From: Prorocentrum cordatum
Taxonomy: Eukaryota > Sar > Dinophyceae > Prorocentrales > Prorocentraceae
Reading direction: 5' to 3'
NCBI GenBank assembly: GCA_963575745.1
Contig: CAUYUJ010015704.1
Location: 661,340 to 725,339, forward strand
DNA: 64,000 nucleotides
Part shown: positions 10,141 through 19,804 of the stretch, piece by piece
Layout: the number at the start of each line of letters is the position of its first letter
How positions within the stretch are numbered: the stretch's first letter is position 1
Program-made: the position numbers and the translations under genes
The notes under the pieces: model-generated
What the model saw: the letters and a program-made list of their open reading frames with translations, nothing else
What the model was told of the DNA's origin: nothing
Database searches by the model: none

Positions 10141-11283
10141 ATGGAGGAGCTGCGCGTGTCGATGGAGGCGTAGAACGCCCGGCTGCAAACATAGGAGAAC
10201 GTCGTGCAGCAGCTCCAGGGCGAGAGGCAGCAGCTCCAGCAGGAGCTCCAACAGCCCAGGCAGGCGCCTCGCGTGGAGCCGGCGCCACCTCCGAGCGGGG
10301 TGGTAGACACCAGAGTGGTCGGCAAGCCGGGCGACTTCGCGGGCGACGTGACGAAGTTCGCGGACTGGAGCTTCAAGATGAAGTCCTACCTCGGAGCCGT
10401 GGACCACAAGTACCAGGGCAAGCTGATGGAGGCAGAGCAGTCACAGGTCACGATACGGAGCGCCACGATGGAGCCGGACGTCGCCAGGCTCAGCACGCAG
10501 CTGTACTACATCCTCGTGATGACCACGTCCGGGTCGGCACTGGACAAGTGCCACAACGCGGGGGTGAACGAAGGGTTCGAAGCGTGGCGCCAGTTCGTGC
10601 TGGAGTGGGAGCCGAAGCTGAGGAACCGGTTCGTCGGTCTTCGCATGCAGGCGATGGCTTGCAAGTTCACGGGAGACATTCCCAGCGCTCTCGCAGCCTT
10701 CGAGCGCCTCGTGCGGGACTACGAGAGCCAGTCCAACAAGAATATCGACGACGACGAGAAGATCGGCGTGGTTCTGCTGGGCATGGAGGACTCCAGGGTC
10801 AAGGAGCACCTGATTCGGAACAGCGCCGGCCTCGACACGTGGCCCAAGATGCGCGAGGAGATCTTGGAGATCACCCGGACCCAACAGTACGTCGACTCGC
10901 AGCCGACGCCCATGCAGCTCGGAACCGTCCCTCGGGGAGGCAAGGGCCCCAAAGGCGGGAGGCCGATAGGGGGCAAGGATCCGAAGGGCGCCGGCAAGAA
11001 AGGCAAGGACAAGGGAGGCAAGGCCGACGGCGGGAATAACCAGAACGGCGAGAAGGAGTGCTTCTACTGCAGGAAGAAAGGCCACGTGAAGGCCGAGTGC
11101 AGGAAGAGACAGCGAGACCTCGCCGCAGCGGCGAACAGGCGGGGGCCGCTCGCCGCGACTCCAGGAGGGCACAGCGCACCCTCCTCGGGGGTTCCGCCGC
11201 CGCCGCCGCCAGTCCAGACACCGCCAGGACAACCGCTGTCGGCGCTGCTGCTGAGCCAGCACACGTCGACCTTCGTCCTCTAG
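10141..11283 (+). pseudogene. gag: copia Gag with CCHC zinc knuckle
   Basis: Gag coats retrotransposon RNA inside virus-like particles. The natural start is ATG 10,141, giving a coiled-coil-like N-terminus rich in Gln and Leu (QQLQGERQQLQQELQQP), but TAG codons at 10,171 and 10,192 interrupt it; the rest is open from 10,195. The middle, from about VVGKPGDFAGDVTKFADWSFKM onward, is the copia-type Gag core with a conserved W and an LLGMEDSRVKEHL helix. After a Gly/Lys-rich linker comes the nucleic-acid-binding knuckle CFYCRKKGHVKAEC, which fits CX2CX4HX4C. The frame stops at TAG 11,281. The protease frame overlaps by up to 226 bp in a different frame, so either a ribosomal frameshift or a mutation separates gag from pol. 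Both early stops would be one change from CAG. Confidence 0.88.
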
Positions 11284-11957
11284 GAGCTCTGCCCACCGCC
11301 GCAGCTAGCAGCGGCAGCGCAGCGGCCATACTGGGCCGCGACACGGACAGACCCGCCCCAGTGCTGGCAGCGACGCGGACGGACGCGAAGTACCTCATGA
11401 TCGACACGCGTGCTGGGGCGAGCGTGTTCCCGCGAGGACTCGACCCAGCAGCCGAGGGCGATTCGACAGTGGGCCCGGCGCGGCTCGCGACGGCGACGTC
11501 GCACGACCCGGTCGTCGGCGACAGTGGGAAACGGTCCCGCTTCGGGCCGCAGGGCGGCCGGCAAGTCACGGTGAGGTACAGCGAGGCCGAGGTGAAGTTC
11601 CCGATCGTTAGCGTCGCGGAGGCGGCAGGCCAGGGCAACTGGTTCCTCTTCGACCCGGGTCATCAGGTGATGCTGCCCAGCGAAGCGTCTCTGGACCTCA
11701 AGCGGATCTCGCAACTTCCCAACACGGTGAACTTGGAGAAGCACCGCGGGGTGCACTGGCTGCCGCGTCATTTGGAGGAGCCGCGGGACGCGACGCCCCT
11801 GTGTCCAGTGCGGCCGGCGGCTGAGGTCCAGCAGGCGCCGGCGCAGGCTCCAGCCCAGGAGCCAGGACAGGAGGCAAGGGCCTACGGCAGCGGTCTGGGC
11901 GCGGGCAGCCCCGCCCCGGCGCAGCTGCGGGGGGGCGAGGAGAGCCGTGCAGTTTAG
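11058..11957 (+). pseudogene. pol: copia Pol, aspartic protease region
   Basis: The retroviral-type protease processes Gag-Pol. In this frame the segment KYLMIDTRAGASVFPRG, at about 11,390-11,440, matches the protease active site, where hydrophobic residues precede D-[ST]-G-A. Here the triad reads D-T-R-A-G-A, an apparent insertion or substitution that may inactivate it. Downstream strands such as VTVRYSEAEVKFPIVSVAEA and GNWFLFDPG fit the copia protease fold. The frame differs from gag and equals that of the integrase region. A single TAG (11,955-11,957) separates protease and integrase. The part before about 11,284 overlaps gag and is probably not used. Confidence 0.75.
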
Positions 11958-13703
11958 CACAAGAAGCTCCCTCCAGAGGTGTCGAAGCTCGAGTTCGACA
12001 CCCACCAGATCACGCACTTGCCGTTCCGCTCGTGGTGCCCCCATTGCGCAATGGGCAAGGCCAGCGACGACGCCCATCGCCCGCGCCCTGACGCAACCAA
12101 GGGCGAGGCTAGGTTTGCCATGGATAACTTCTTCCTGGTGGGGGCCGTCGACCCGCAGCGGTTAAAGTCCGCGCTCAACTGCCTGGACATGCTCAGCGGC
12201 GCCGTCTTCGCAGCGACGGTGGTCAAGGGCGGCGATCCGTGCGCGCTGGCCGTCGTCATCGAGGCTCTGAAGTACACGGGCCTGACACGCGTGGCGATCC
12301 TCTGCGACCAGGGGAACGCCGTCAAGGAGCTGGCCGACAACGTCCGGGACAGCCGCGCCCACGAGACATCGCTGCTGAACACCCCGAAGGGGTCCGGCGC
12401 CAGCGATGGAGGCATCGAGCGGGCGAACTACGAGGTCGAGAAGCAGCTCAGGACGCTCTGGTCGCGTTTCGAGCAGTGCTACAACCTGACGGTGGACTTG
12501 GAGCACAAGATCTCGCCGTTCATGGTCAGGCGCGCTGCCTGGCTCCTGACCCACTTCCAGGTGAAAGCGGACGGCAAGACGGCTTACGAGAGGCTTCGCG
12601 GTCGACCTTACCGAGGCCAGGTTTCGGAATTCGGCGAGTCCGTCTTCTACCGGGGCCCGCAGAAGGCGCCCGACATGCCCGAGCTGGACTCCAGGTGGAT
12701 GCTGGGCGCGTGGCTCGGCAAGAGCTTGGCCTCCGACGAGCACTACGTCGGCACTCCCGCCGGGGTGCGCCGATGCCGGTCCATCTGGAGGCGCCCGGAA
12801 AGTGCGCGCTGGGGCCGGAAGATCTTGGATTCCATGGTCGGCGAGCCCTGGAATCCCAAGGGCGCCGGCGATGCGCCGAAGGCGGCTGCTCCGAGGGGCG
12901 TCTACATCACGCTGGACAGGCAGACCCAGCATGGCGGCGCTCCAGGGTGCCCGGCGTGCTTCGGACACGCGAAGGTGCACTCGCCTCAGTGCCGGGCACG
13001 CTTCCAGGAGATCATGGACAGGGACTCTCAAGCCAAGGCGGAGGCCCCGGCTGCGGGTAGCACCGCGCCGGCGGATCAGCAGCCCGGAGCAGGAGCTGCA
13101 AGCGGTTCGGCGGCAGGCGCTGCCGGGTCAGCATCGGCGTCGGCGGCGGGCAGCCCCGCGCCGGCCGCCGGCAGCATGCCGGCAGGGAGCTCTGGGGGGA
13201 CCGCTCCCATGGAGCTGAGCGGGGATACGGGCGGGTCCGCTCCCTCTCCTGATGCCTCCCTGGCTGATGGCACGCAGGTGGACGCGACCACCGACGACCG
13301 CAAGAAGCAGAAGATCTTGGCCGGCATGCCGACCCTCCACGCAGAGGACCCCGAGTATCCCAATTTGGACGTGCCCTCCGGATTTCTTGCCGCAGCCGAG
13401 TTGGACAACTCGGAGTGGACCCAGCAGATCATCGACTGGGGGCGGACGCGCTACGGGGTCAAGAGCGGCAAGGCGCTGGACAAGCAGAAGGTGTACGAGG
13501 GGCGCGTCCGCGAGCTCGCGAACATGGAGAGGCTCGGCGTCGGCGAGCCGATCTCTATCGCGGATGCTCGTTCGCTCGGCCTGGAGATCGTCTACTCCAA
13601 GTGGCTGGAGGACGCGAAGCCGACCGCCGAGGGCGAGATGGCGGTGAGGCGCGGGCTCGTGGCGACGCAGGTGAGCACTTACAACTGGGAGGACGTGACC
13701 CAG
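11958..13703 (+). pseudogene. pol: copia Pol, integrase region
   Basis: Integrase inserts the cDNA into the genome. The zinc-binding HHCC motif is visible as HQITHLPFRSWCPHC, just after the TAG at 11,955. The catalytic triad is D (in FAMDNFFLVG, codon near 12,123), D (in AILCDQGNAV, near 12,306) and E (in GGIERANYEVEKQL, near 12,417). The spacing is about D-60-D-36-E, as expected for Ty1/copia integrases. The C-terminal half contains a GKSLASDEHYVGTPAGVRRC block and then a low-complexity Ala/Gly/Ser/Pro linker (about 13,050-13,210) built of GCGGGYAGCMCCGC-type repeats. The frame runs without a stop to 13,703, where the DNA transposon interrupts between codons CAG and GCC. Confidence 0.9.
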
Positions 13704-13736
13704 CCCAGAGGTCCTCAGGATCTTGTTTTTCGATCC
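13704..13736 (+). repeat. Left terminal inverted repeat (33 bp)
   Basis: It starts CCCAGAGGTCCTCAGGATCT and ends TTTTTCGATCC. It is identical, base for base, to the reverse complement of 27,001-27,033. Confidence 0.95.
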
Positions 13737-13970
13737 TGACTCTAGGATCTGAAAATCCGATCCCAAAGAAGGAAAATCAGATCCTGACACTAGGATCTGA
13801 AAATCCGATCCCAAATCCTCAGGATCCAACCCTGGGCTTCCGGTCGAAAAATCCGATCCTGAACGATCGAAAATCAGATCCTGGATCTAGGATCTGAAAA
13901 TCCGATCCCACATCCTCAGGATCCGATCTTGGCCGTGGCCCATTTTAAAATCCGATCCAAACGTTTTATC
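13737..13970 (+). repeat. Left subterminal repeats of the 13.3-kb element
   Basis: At least eight full or partial copies of AGGATCTGAAAATCCGATCC and its variants lie here. The motif is nearly palindromic, because GGATC at one end is mirrored by GATCC at the other. Such arrays are typical binding sites for transposon-encoded proteins in EnSpm/CACTA elements; that role here is inference. Confidence 0.88.
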
Positions 13971-14145
13971 GAACTAGAAACATACGCCAAATATAAGTGA
14001 CTGAAGGTTTTTAACAGCTGCATAAGAACTGCGACTGTTTGGCTCGAGTTTACACAGTTTCTCTGGCTATTCATATAATGATATAAACAATTGCCGCCTC
14101 GACTGCTTCAAATCAGCACGCCCCCTCACACGGATCACGGCCCAC

Positions 14146-14967
14146 GTGGAGTTTGGCAGCCCCCCCCCCCCCCTTCGAGCAACCCCCGAAGCACCCCCAT
14201 TCGACCCAAGTGGCGTAGAGCCGACCGACGTAGTTTGCGGCAATGATGTATCGGGGGAAGGATCGTTTCAGCCCCCCCCCTCCGTTGCTCATACCACAGC
14301 GGCTTGGCTCAAGGCGATGAAAAGACCTGCAGGGGCCACCGAACCACCAGGGCCCGCAGAGTCTCCGCATCCACCTTCACCGTCCCCCGATTCTTTGACG
14401 CAGGGCAAGGTTCGTAAGAGCTGGGACGATGAGAGCGCGCTGGCAGACTTGTTAGAGCAGTATGTGTCATCAGCGGCCAAGTTCGTATGCAGGGAGGATT
14501 ATGACGGCACGCCAAACCACGACACTTTGACCAAGTGGAAGGACCTTCTCGTCTCGATCCTGGAACGCGCAGGCGGCGCAGGGATCGTTCCAACTACGGC
14601 GAACGCGTTCGAGGAGGTCGCTCGGAGGAACCAGAACAAGAAACGCTGGCAGGTCGTTGGCGCAGAGGTCAAGCCTTGGGCAACCGCCCAAGGTAAGCGG
14701 CTCAGGGCCATGCTCCGCGACGTGGGGCAAGGCCTTTGCATGGCCAGAACGAGGCCTCACAAGGCTGCGCCAGACTGGCTCGCGCCATTTCTTGCAGTTC
14801 AGGGGCGTAAACCACTGGGCCAAAAGCATCCTGGATCGTCGAAAGCATCGCGCGTAGACGCAAACCCGTCACGTTCCATCGGATCCCGTCGAGATGCGAT
14901 GGCGCACGATGGAACGCGATGGGTTGACGTCTGCGTGGGCGCGTTCGGGGATCAGCGGACTTCCTGA
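14146..14967 (+). CDS. Hypothetical protein or exon in the 13.3-kb element
   Basis: No family was recognised. The convincing part starts after an acceptor-like TTTGACGCAG at 14,394-14,403, where an exon beginning GGCAAGG would encode GKVRKSWDDESALADLLEQY. It continues through LTKWKDLLVSILERAGG and RRNQNKKRWQVVGAEV. The region is helical and charged, with many K, R, W and E, and shows G/C third-position preference. The N-terminal portion before 14,404 is Pro-rich and may be untranslated or a separate exon. The end near 14,940 is uncertain, because the sequence from about 14,860 becomes GATGGAACG-type repeat. The exon probably belongs to the same multi-exon gene as the downstream exons to 19.8 kb, but the joins cannot be proven by eye. 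Confidence 0.45.
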   Translation: MEFGSPPPPLRATPEAPPFDPSGVEPTDVVCGNDVSGEGSFQPPPSVAHTTAAWLKAMKRPAGATEPPGPAESPHPPSPSPDSLTQGKVRKSWDDESALADLLEQYVSSAAKFVCREDYDGTPNHDTLTKWKDLLVSILERAGGAGIVPTTANAFEEVARRNQNKKRWQVVGAEVKPWATAQGKRLRAMLRDVGQGLCMARTRPHKAAPDWLAPFLAVQGRKPLGQKHPGSSKASRVDANPSRSIGSRRDAMAHDGTRWVDVCVGAFGDQRTS

Positions 14968-14999
14968 GACTTCGGGGCGAGGTTCGAAGATATTCTGGA

Positions 15000-15215
15000 T
15001 GGCATAATAATCGAGGGGAGGGTGACTCTCCTTCCGACGAGGCGTTCCCATTCCCCCCCCTCCCGTCTTCCTTCTTCCTCCTCCTTCCCCCTTCCTCCTC
15101 CTCCCCCTCCTGCCCCTCCTCCTTCTACCCTTCCTCCGCCCCTTCCGACGGCGCGCGCCCAACCCCCTGGCGTCTCCAAGGGAGGGGGGTGATTATTTGA
15201 CAATCCAGAATAAGC
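15000..15215 (-). repeat. Short element, left member of an inverted pair inside the 13.3-kb transposon
   Basis: The inner part contains CCGACGGCGCGCGCCCAACC and GGGGGGTGATTATTTGACAA. The reverse complement of both is found at 20,855-21,045, so the two copies face each other. A CCTCC-rich core fills the middle. No coding capacity is seen. Confidence 0.7.
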
Positions 15216-15362
15216 CTAGCGAGAAATGCCTGTTTGCGAACCTACGAGGTTCGGACTGATGACGGACCATCTCCCGGTCAGGCTGCGGCGGCGTCTCCGC
15301 CGCCATCCGTTGCTGCAGACACCTCCGTGAAGTTCGCGTGCGAGTGCGACGAGGAGACGCAG

Positions 15363-15695
15363 GCAAGGCAAGGGGGGGGGGAGGAGGAGGATGAGGAGGA
15401 GGGGGAGGAGGGGGAGGAGGAGGAGGAGGAGGAGGAGGGGGAGGAGGAGGAAGGAGGAGGAGGAGGAGGAGGAGGAGGAGGGGAGGAGGGGAGGAGGAAG
15501 GAGGAGGAGGGGGAGGAGGAGGAGGAGGGGGAAGAGGAGGAGGATGAGGATGGGGAGGATGAGGAGCACGACGAGGAGCAGGAGCAGGAGAGAGGAGGGG
15601 AGGGGAGGAGGAGGAGGTGGAGGAGGAGGAGGAGGAGGAGGAGGAGGAGAAGGAGGAGGAGGGAGGAGGAGGAGGAGGAGGAGGAGGAAGCCCCC
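15363..15695 (+). repeat. GGA/GAG purine-rich microsatellite
   Basis: About 330 bp of GGA/GAG triplets make long Glu/Gly/Arg pseudo-ORFs on one strand and Pro/Ser/Leu on the other. None of these is a gene. Confidence 0.93.
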
Positions 15696-15706
15696 GTGTA
15701 GGCGGG

Positions 15707-16517
15707 CTTCAGATGGCAGATGATGATGAAGGCCGATGGCACCACTTACCGCCAGAGTGCGCATGCTCCAGACCACCACGCATGGGTGCAGAGCCAGGTG
15801 AACTTGCAGTCGTATATTTTGCCAACGAGGAGGGCGATGACACGCCCTGGGAGATTCCGAACTTGACCGTCGGAGAGCTGACGGCGCGCCCATGCGACCC
15901 CAGACCCAACAAAACCATAGCAGAGGCGCACACACAAAAAAAACAACACAAAAAAAAACAGAAAGTCGTCCTCCGTGCCAACAAGGAGTTTGCGAACCAG
16001 GAGAAGGGCAGACCCTGCAAGAAGATGCTGCAGATGCAATTTCGTGGGGGCGAAGGGCTTCGACAAGTGACACAGATGGTTGTTTCGGACTTGTCAGAGG
16101 AGAAATTTAGGGAAGCGACCACCTACATGAGAACCCTCATGGAGAAGTTCGCGCGTGGCGAACTGGACAAGGACGGCGCGATGAAGCTCAAGAGCGAGTG
16201 GGAGATCGCTTTCAAGGCGGGGGGGGGGGCGAGTCCCAGGTCAGAGCTCCGTCGCCATGAAACGCCCATCGGCAGCACCCAAATCAGCACTGAGGCGCCC
16301 AGCGGCATGCGACGAAGCTGCAGGCGGAGAAGAACTGGACCAACATGCTGAAGAGCACGAGGAACCCAGTCAGACGATCAGGAAGCCTGCGGCCGCATCC
16401 ACCCTCGACCCCATCAGAACTCCGAGTCCGAAGAGGAGGCGTGTACTGCCTGCTGCTGAGCCCGAGATTGAGGTCCCGCGCCCTGGTCAGATTCCTTCGT
16501 CTAGCGATGACGGCTGA
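15707..16517 (+). CDS. Hypothetical protein or exon with MKRPSAAPK motif in the 13.3-kb element
   Basis: No recognised domain. The protein-like part starts after the purine tract: ELAVVYFANEEGDDTPWEIP, then a basic stretch, then GRPCKKMLQMQFRGGEGLRQ and DLSEEKFREATTYMRTLMEK, a helical region ending in KSEWEIAFKAGGG. A poly-G run at about 16,217-16,226 marks a +1 change of frame, after which the frame reads MKRPSAAPKSALRRPAACDE and stops at TGA near 16,517. MKRP-Ala-type starts are common in dinoflagellate multi-copy protein families, so a separate gene start at 16,257 is an alternative to a frameshift. An A-rich insertion near 15,935-15,960 encodes a Lys/Gln run. Exon limits are not resolved. 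Confidence 0.45.
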
Positions 16518-16876
16518 AGTGCGTCTTGGGACTAAAAAATGCAAAACTTCTGGGGGGGTCACCTGTCTCTCCCATCCGCCTCACTCATGTGATGGCATAT
16601 AGCATGAGTGCCATGTGTGTGAAAATACAAAATAAACCCAACAGAAAGCAAGCTTCGCTGTGAAATCGTCAGAGGCTGAAGGGAGAGTAGTATTCGCATG
16701 GAGCATTCGTAATGGCGATGGGCATTCGAGGGCCCCACATCTGACTTCCGCCTCGCCCCCCCCCCCCCCCCGCCCCCACCTGCGCTGCCATTGTTTGCTC
16801 AGAAGCACGTCTCAAACGTTAATGCCGACCTTTTACGATTTCACGACCAGCACGAGCAGCTGGGCAGCAGATCAGC

Positions 16877-17422
16877 ATGGCAAAGGTCAGGGAGCCAACA
16901 CTAGGGGGAGGGTGGAGGAGGTTGGAGGTGGAGACAACGAAAACTGAACCAAGAAAACGAAACCCAGGATGGAGGGACGACTGGAGGAGGAGAGGGAGGT
17001 TCAGTGGAGAGGTTTCTCCCCGCCCCCACAAGGGCGCCATTCCCAACATTCCCGACGGGAGTTCGACGCAGAGCGAGGGCGCACCAGAACAACAGAGCGA
17101 CGCACCCGGCGGACCTGGTTCGAACGACGACGGCGAGACCCCTACACCCTGTGGCGCGGCTCCAGAGGCTTCAGAGGACGAATCGTCAGAGGGATTTCCA
17201 GGGCAAGGGCCACATGACGAGGCTTCAGAGGACAAGGCCTCAGAGGCTGTGCCGGAGGAGAGCCCTCGAGGGGGTCAGCCAGATGAGCTTGCATCAGATG
17301 ATGAGCGCGCTTCACCCTATGCTGAGGTCAGCGCAGAGGGCAGGGAGATCTTCGAGGGCCTCAGCGCTGCGAGCGCCCGCATGCAGAAAGGGGTTCTTGG
17401 GCGAAGAAGGGGTGGAGAATGA
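16877..17422 (+). CDS. Acidic low-complexity hypothetical protein or exon
   Basis: The frame is open for 181 codons. The first third is basic and Arg/Trp-rich and may not be coding. From about 17,030 the composition becomes acidic, with Ser/Glu/Asp-rich phrases such as APEASEDESSEGFPGQGPHD and EASEDKASEAVPEESPRGG. It ends in a helical EVSAEGREIFEGLSAASARM segment followed by a GGA-rich microsatellite. The pattern of SEDE-type acidic linker followed by a helical segment matches its neighbours in the element, so it is probably an internal exon of the same gene. No domain or function was recognised. Confidence 0.35.
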   Translation: MAKVREPTLGGGWRRLEVETTKTEPRKRNPGWRDDWRRRGRFSGEVSPRPHKGAIPNIPDGSSTQSEGAPEQQSDAPGGPGSNDDGETPTPCGAAPEASEDESSEGFPGQGPHDEASEDKASEAVPEESPRGGQPDELASDDERASPYAEVSAEGREIFEGLSAASARMQKGVLGRRRGGE

Positions 17423-17679
17423 GGAGGAGGAGGAGGAGGAGGAGGAAAGGAGGAGGAGGAGGAGGAAGAGGAGAAGGGGAGCACACCGCCACACTACATC
17501 CGATGTCATTGCTTGCCATCGCGATGCGATGGACTGCGAGGGCCCTGACCGACAAACGACGTGGGCATCCCAATTCTCAAACTCATCCAGGCCCCAACCC
17601 TCTTCCCCCCCTCCGTCCTGATACTCTTCTACCCCCTCCCCTGATCCACTCGTCGTCCTCCGCCTCTTCTTTTTCTTAG

Positions 17680-18024
17680 GTTCTCAACTTGACGGTGAGC
17701 CAGTTCCTGGAGCAGGCGAACCGCGAGAAGCAGGTTGCAGCTGAGCGGTTGTCCAGCGTGGCGGGGGGCGACCCTTCGAAGTCCGAGGCCATGCTGTGGG
17801 ACATGGCGAAGCTGGCCGCAGAGGAGATGAAGCACGATGGTCCAGACATGGACGAGGAGGATGTTGACAAGCTCACGCCGTTCTTGAAGGCCGAGTTCGC
17901 CTTCTGGTCGGAGATCAAGGAGCAGGGCTTCTTCGCCCCAGCGGGCGCCAAAGTCCACGCGGTTGGGAACCGCTGGCAAAGGTGGCGATCGGCCAAACTA
18001 CCCGGTCCCAGGCAATCGCGATGA
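17680..18024 (+). CDS. Exon of the multi-exon gene in the 13.3-kb element
   Basis: A pyrimidine-rich intron end CTTCTTTTTCTTAG (to 17,679) is followed by G, the AG|G acceptor context usual in dinoflagellates. The exon then encodes VLNLTVSQFLEQANREKQVA, continues through KSEAMLWDMAKLAAEEMKHD and DKLTPFLKAEFAFWSEIKEQ, and is mostly helical and acidic. The exon end is uncertain and probably lies between 17,930 and 18,024, because the last residues are basic and less protein-like. The next acceptor-like sequence is at 18,088. I associate this type of protein with large dinoflagellate-specific multi-copy families of unknown function; that is recall, not a search. Confidence 0.5.
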   Translation, partial: VLNLTVSQFLEQANREKQVAAERLSSVAGGDPSKSEAMLWDMAKLAAEEMKHDGPDMDEEDVDKLTPFLKAEFAFWSEIKEQGFFAPAGAKVHAVGNRWQRWRSAKLPGPRQSR

Positions 18025-18088
18025 TTGCTAAACCTCATCCACCTCCCCCCTCATCTCCTTTCCTCCTCCTCCCCCTCTTTTTTGTCAG

Positions 18089-18400
18089 CTCTACGGAGCG
18101 GAAGCAGTGAGATGGCGCTGACGGGGGTAACCCAAGCAACGCCATCTGAGAGGATCAACACGCGCAGCCTGAGGCCGAGAGTCGCTTGGCCTGTCCTGAC
18201 AGGGAGATGAAGAAGAAGGACAGCAATTGGGCCGCCGACTACAAGAAGTGCAAGACTGACGTCGCCAAGAGCAAGCTGCGGTCCAAGTGGGCCGAGGAGA
18301 AGTGCGATACCTACAAGCAGGAGCGCAGCGTGATCCTCAAGAAGACGAAGAAGACTTTGAAGAAGAAGTACCTCGGGAGTGGCAACGACTTGGCTTCGCC
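18089..18400 (+). CDS. Lys-rich exon of the multi-exon gene
   Basis: A strong pyrimidine tract ending TTTTTTGTCAG (to 18,088) looks like an intron acceptor. The supported coding part, from about 18,205, reads EMKKKDSNWAADYKKCKTDV, then AKSKLRSKWAEEKCDTYKQE, and ends in a Lys-rich KKTKKTLKKKYLG segment. A poly-C tract follows at 18,409-18,420. The high Lys/Trp/Glu helical content matches the exons before and after it. The function is unknown, although the basic helices would suit nucleic-acid or chromatin contact; that is speculation. Confidence 0.45.
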
Positions 18401-18660
18401 TCGGACCCCCCCCCCCCCCCTCAGTCGCGCACTGGCATCGGACCTCTGGCCCGTCATCGAATCGAACGTTCGGGCCCAAATGGGCTCTGTGCGCAATGGG
18501 TGCGTCCGGGACGAATGGGCTGGATCAGTGTTCACGTGCTGCGCTCAGTCGGCAGAAACTTCAGAGTTGTAGACGGGTTTGGGGTCCAAGGTTGACGTTT
18601 GCCCACGGGGTGTGCAACGCGTGAGCCCTGATATAGTCATCTAGTCGTTGTGATCCTGCA

Positions 18661-18911
18661 GGTCCGTCTTGCCGCTGGGCCGCATCGCATGGCTCGAGGG
18701 AGGAGGCAAGTCAGGAATGGACGCGGCAATCCAGAACTGCATCAGCTGCGCCCAAGCAGGGCCCACGTTCTACAGGTGCCACAACTTCACGAAGAAGGTC
18801 CGCTTCTACTACAACGCGGACGAGGAGGATGAGAGCATGGAGGAGCAGTGGGAGATGAAGATGCAGTGGCTGCACAAGCGCAGCATCAAGGTCAGGCAAC
18901 GAGAGATGTGA
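18661..18911 (+). CDS. Exon with PLGRIAWLEGGGKSGMDAA motif
   Basis: The acceptor ATCCTGCAG (to 18,660) is followed by G, again AG|G. The exon encodes VLPLGRIAWLEGGGKSGMDA, then QNCISCAQAGPTFYRCHNF, then an acidic NADEEDESMEEQWEMKMQWL segment. The likely donor is AAG|GTCAGG at about 18,892-18,894, so the final residues to 18,911 are probably intron. The PLGR...GG... block resembles a recurrent motif of dinoflagellate multi-copy proteins. A possible micro-exon follows at 18,997-19,010, between TACTTGCAG and GTGAGC, but it is too short to support alone. Confidence 0.5.
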
Positions 18912-19079
18912 TTCCATTCGCGCCTCGTCCGACGTGCGAAAGCAAATTCAGGATCCTCGTCGTCACGCTGGACTCGTCCACATACGTACTTGCAGGGTCC
19001 CAAGTCCTGGTGAGCTGGCGTGGAGAACCACACCTATCGTTGCTCACTCAAGGCAGCCACTGCGCACGGTGAAGGCAGC

Positions 19080-19804
19080 AGCGGTCCGACCGCGTCGGGG
19101 CCGCGCAGGCGGCCGCGGGTCAGGGTTCGAGGAAGATCGCCAAGGGGGCCACCAGCATCGACGGCGAGGAGCCGACGCCTGATCCACCAACCAAGCAGTG
19201 CCGAGAGAAACTGGGCAAGATGCGCGACGAGCAGGCGGATGAGCAACCGCAACCACCACGTAAGCGGCCCAAGGCGGAGCCTGCACTGCCTGCGGCGCCT
19301 GCAGAAGAGGAGGGGGATGCGGCGGCGCCTTCAGCGAAGCCGAGGGGCAAGGCCAAGGCCAAAGCGAGGGCCGAGGCAGGCGCGAAAGGGCTCGCTGGTA
19401 TCAAGGGCAACTCCGAGGCCAAGGCGAAATCGATGAAGCTGAACTTTGCATGCGCCGTCGCGCAGGCCGACAACTTCCTCGAATCCAAATTTGAACCAGA
19501 CAAGCAGCTCAAGAGCGAGTGGACTTGGGCAAAGCAGGACCTCGCCGAGCTCCAGCAGCAGCTCACGTCCCTGAAGAGCGCCCAGGTCAATGACAGCTTC
19601 GCGAACGACTTCCTCTCGTCCATGGACTTCGCCACGTTCAAGAATGAGAAGCTGACCAGTATGGAGGTGCAGGGCTTCATGGTGGCCCTCGACAAGTTCT
19701 CGAACCTCGTGGACCAGCCGATCCTCGACGCAGCGCAGACCATCGAGATGCTGAACGAGCAGATGGCGCTGCGCAGGGCAGCCAAGAGGTCGTGGGGACC
19801 TTGA
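19080..19804 (+). CDS. C-terminal exon of the multi-exon gene in the 13.3-kb element
   Basis: From about 19,220 the frame is open to TGA near 19,804. It begins MRDEQADEQPQPPRKRPKAE, contains an Ala/Lys-rich linker (KPRGKAKAKARAEAGAKG) that is histone-H1-like in composition, and then a well-formed helical domain with LNFACAVAQADNFLESKFEP, LKSEWTWAKQDLAELQQQL and NDFLSSMDFATFKNEKLTSM. It ends RAAKRSWGP. The exon start is not certain; coding probably extends 5' to about 19,080 in another frame. This is the clearest coding segment in the left half of the transposon. No known domain is recognised. The long helices look like a coiled coil. Confidence 0.55.

Noticed and set aside
9805-11262. Minus-strand ORFs of 200 and 273 codons opposite gag
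   Set aside because: They are antisense shadows of the GC-rich gag frame, which carries the CCHC knuckle and the expected copia order.
10141-11957. Nuclear reassignment of TAG to glutamine
   Set aside because: The stops occur in a mobile element that also has frameshifts, and gag still ends in TAG. Decay is sufficient, so this is kept only as a low-interest finding.
14860-14967. Coding continuation of the 14.1-kb ORF into the GATGGAACG region
   Set aside because: The sequence matches the GATGGA-type noncoding repeat elsewhere in the transposon, so the last residues are probably not protein.
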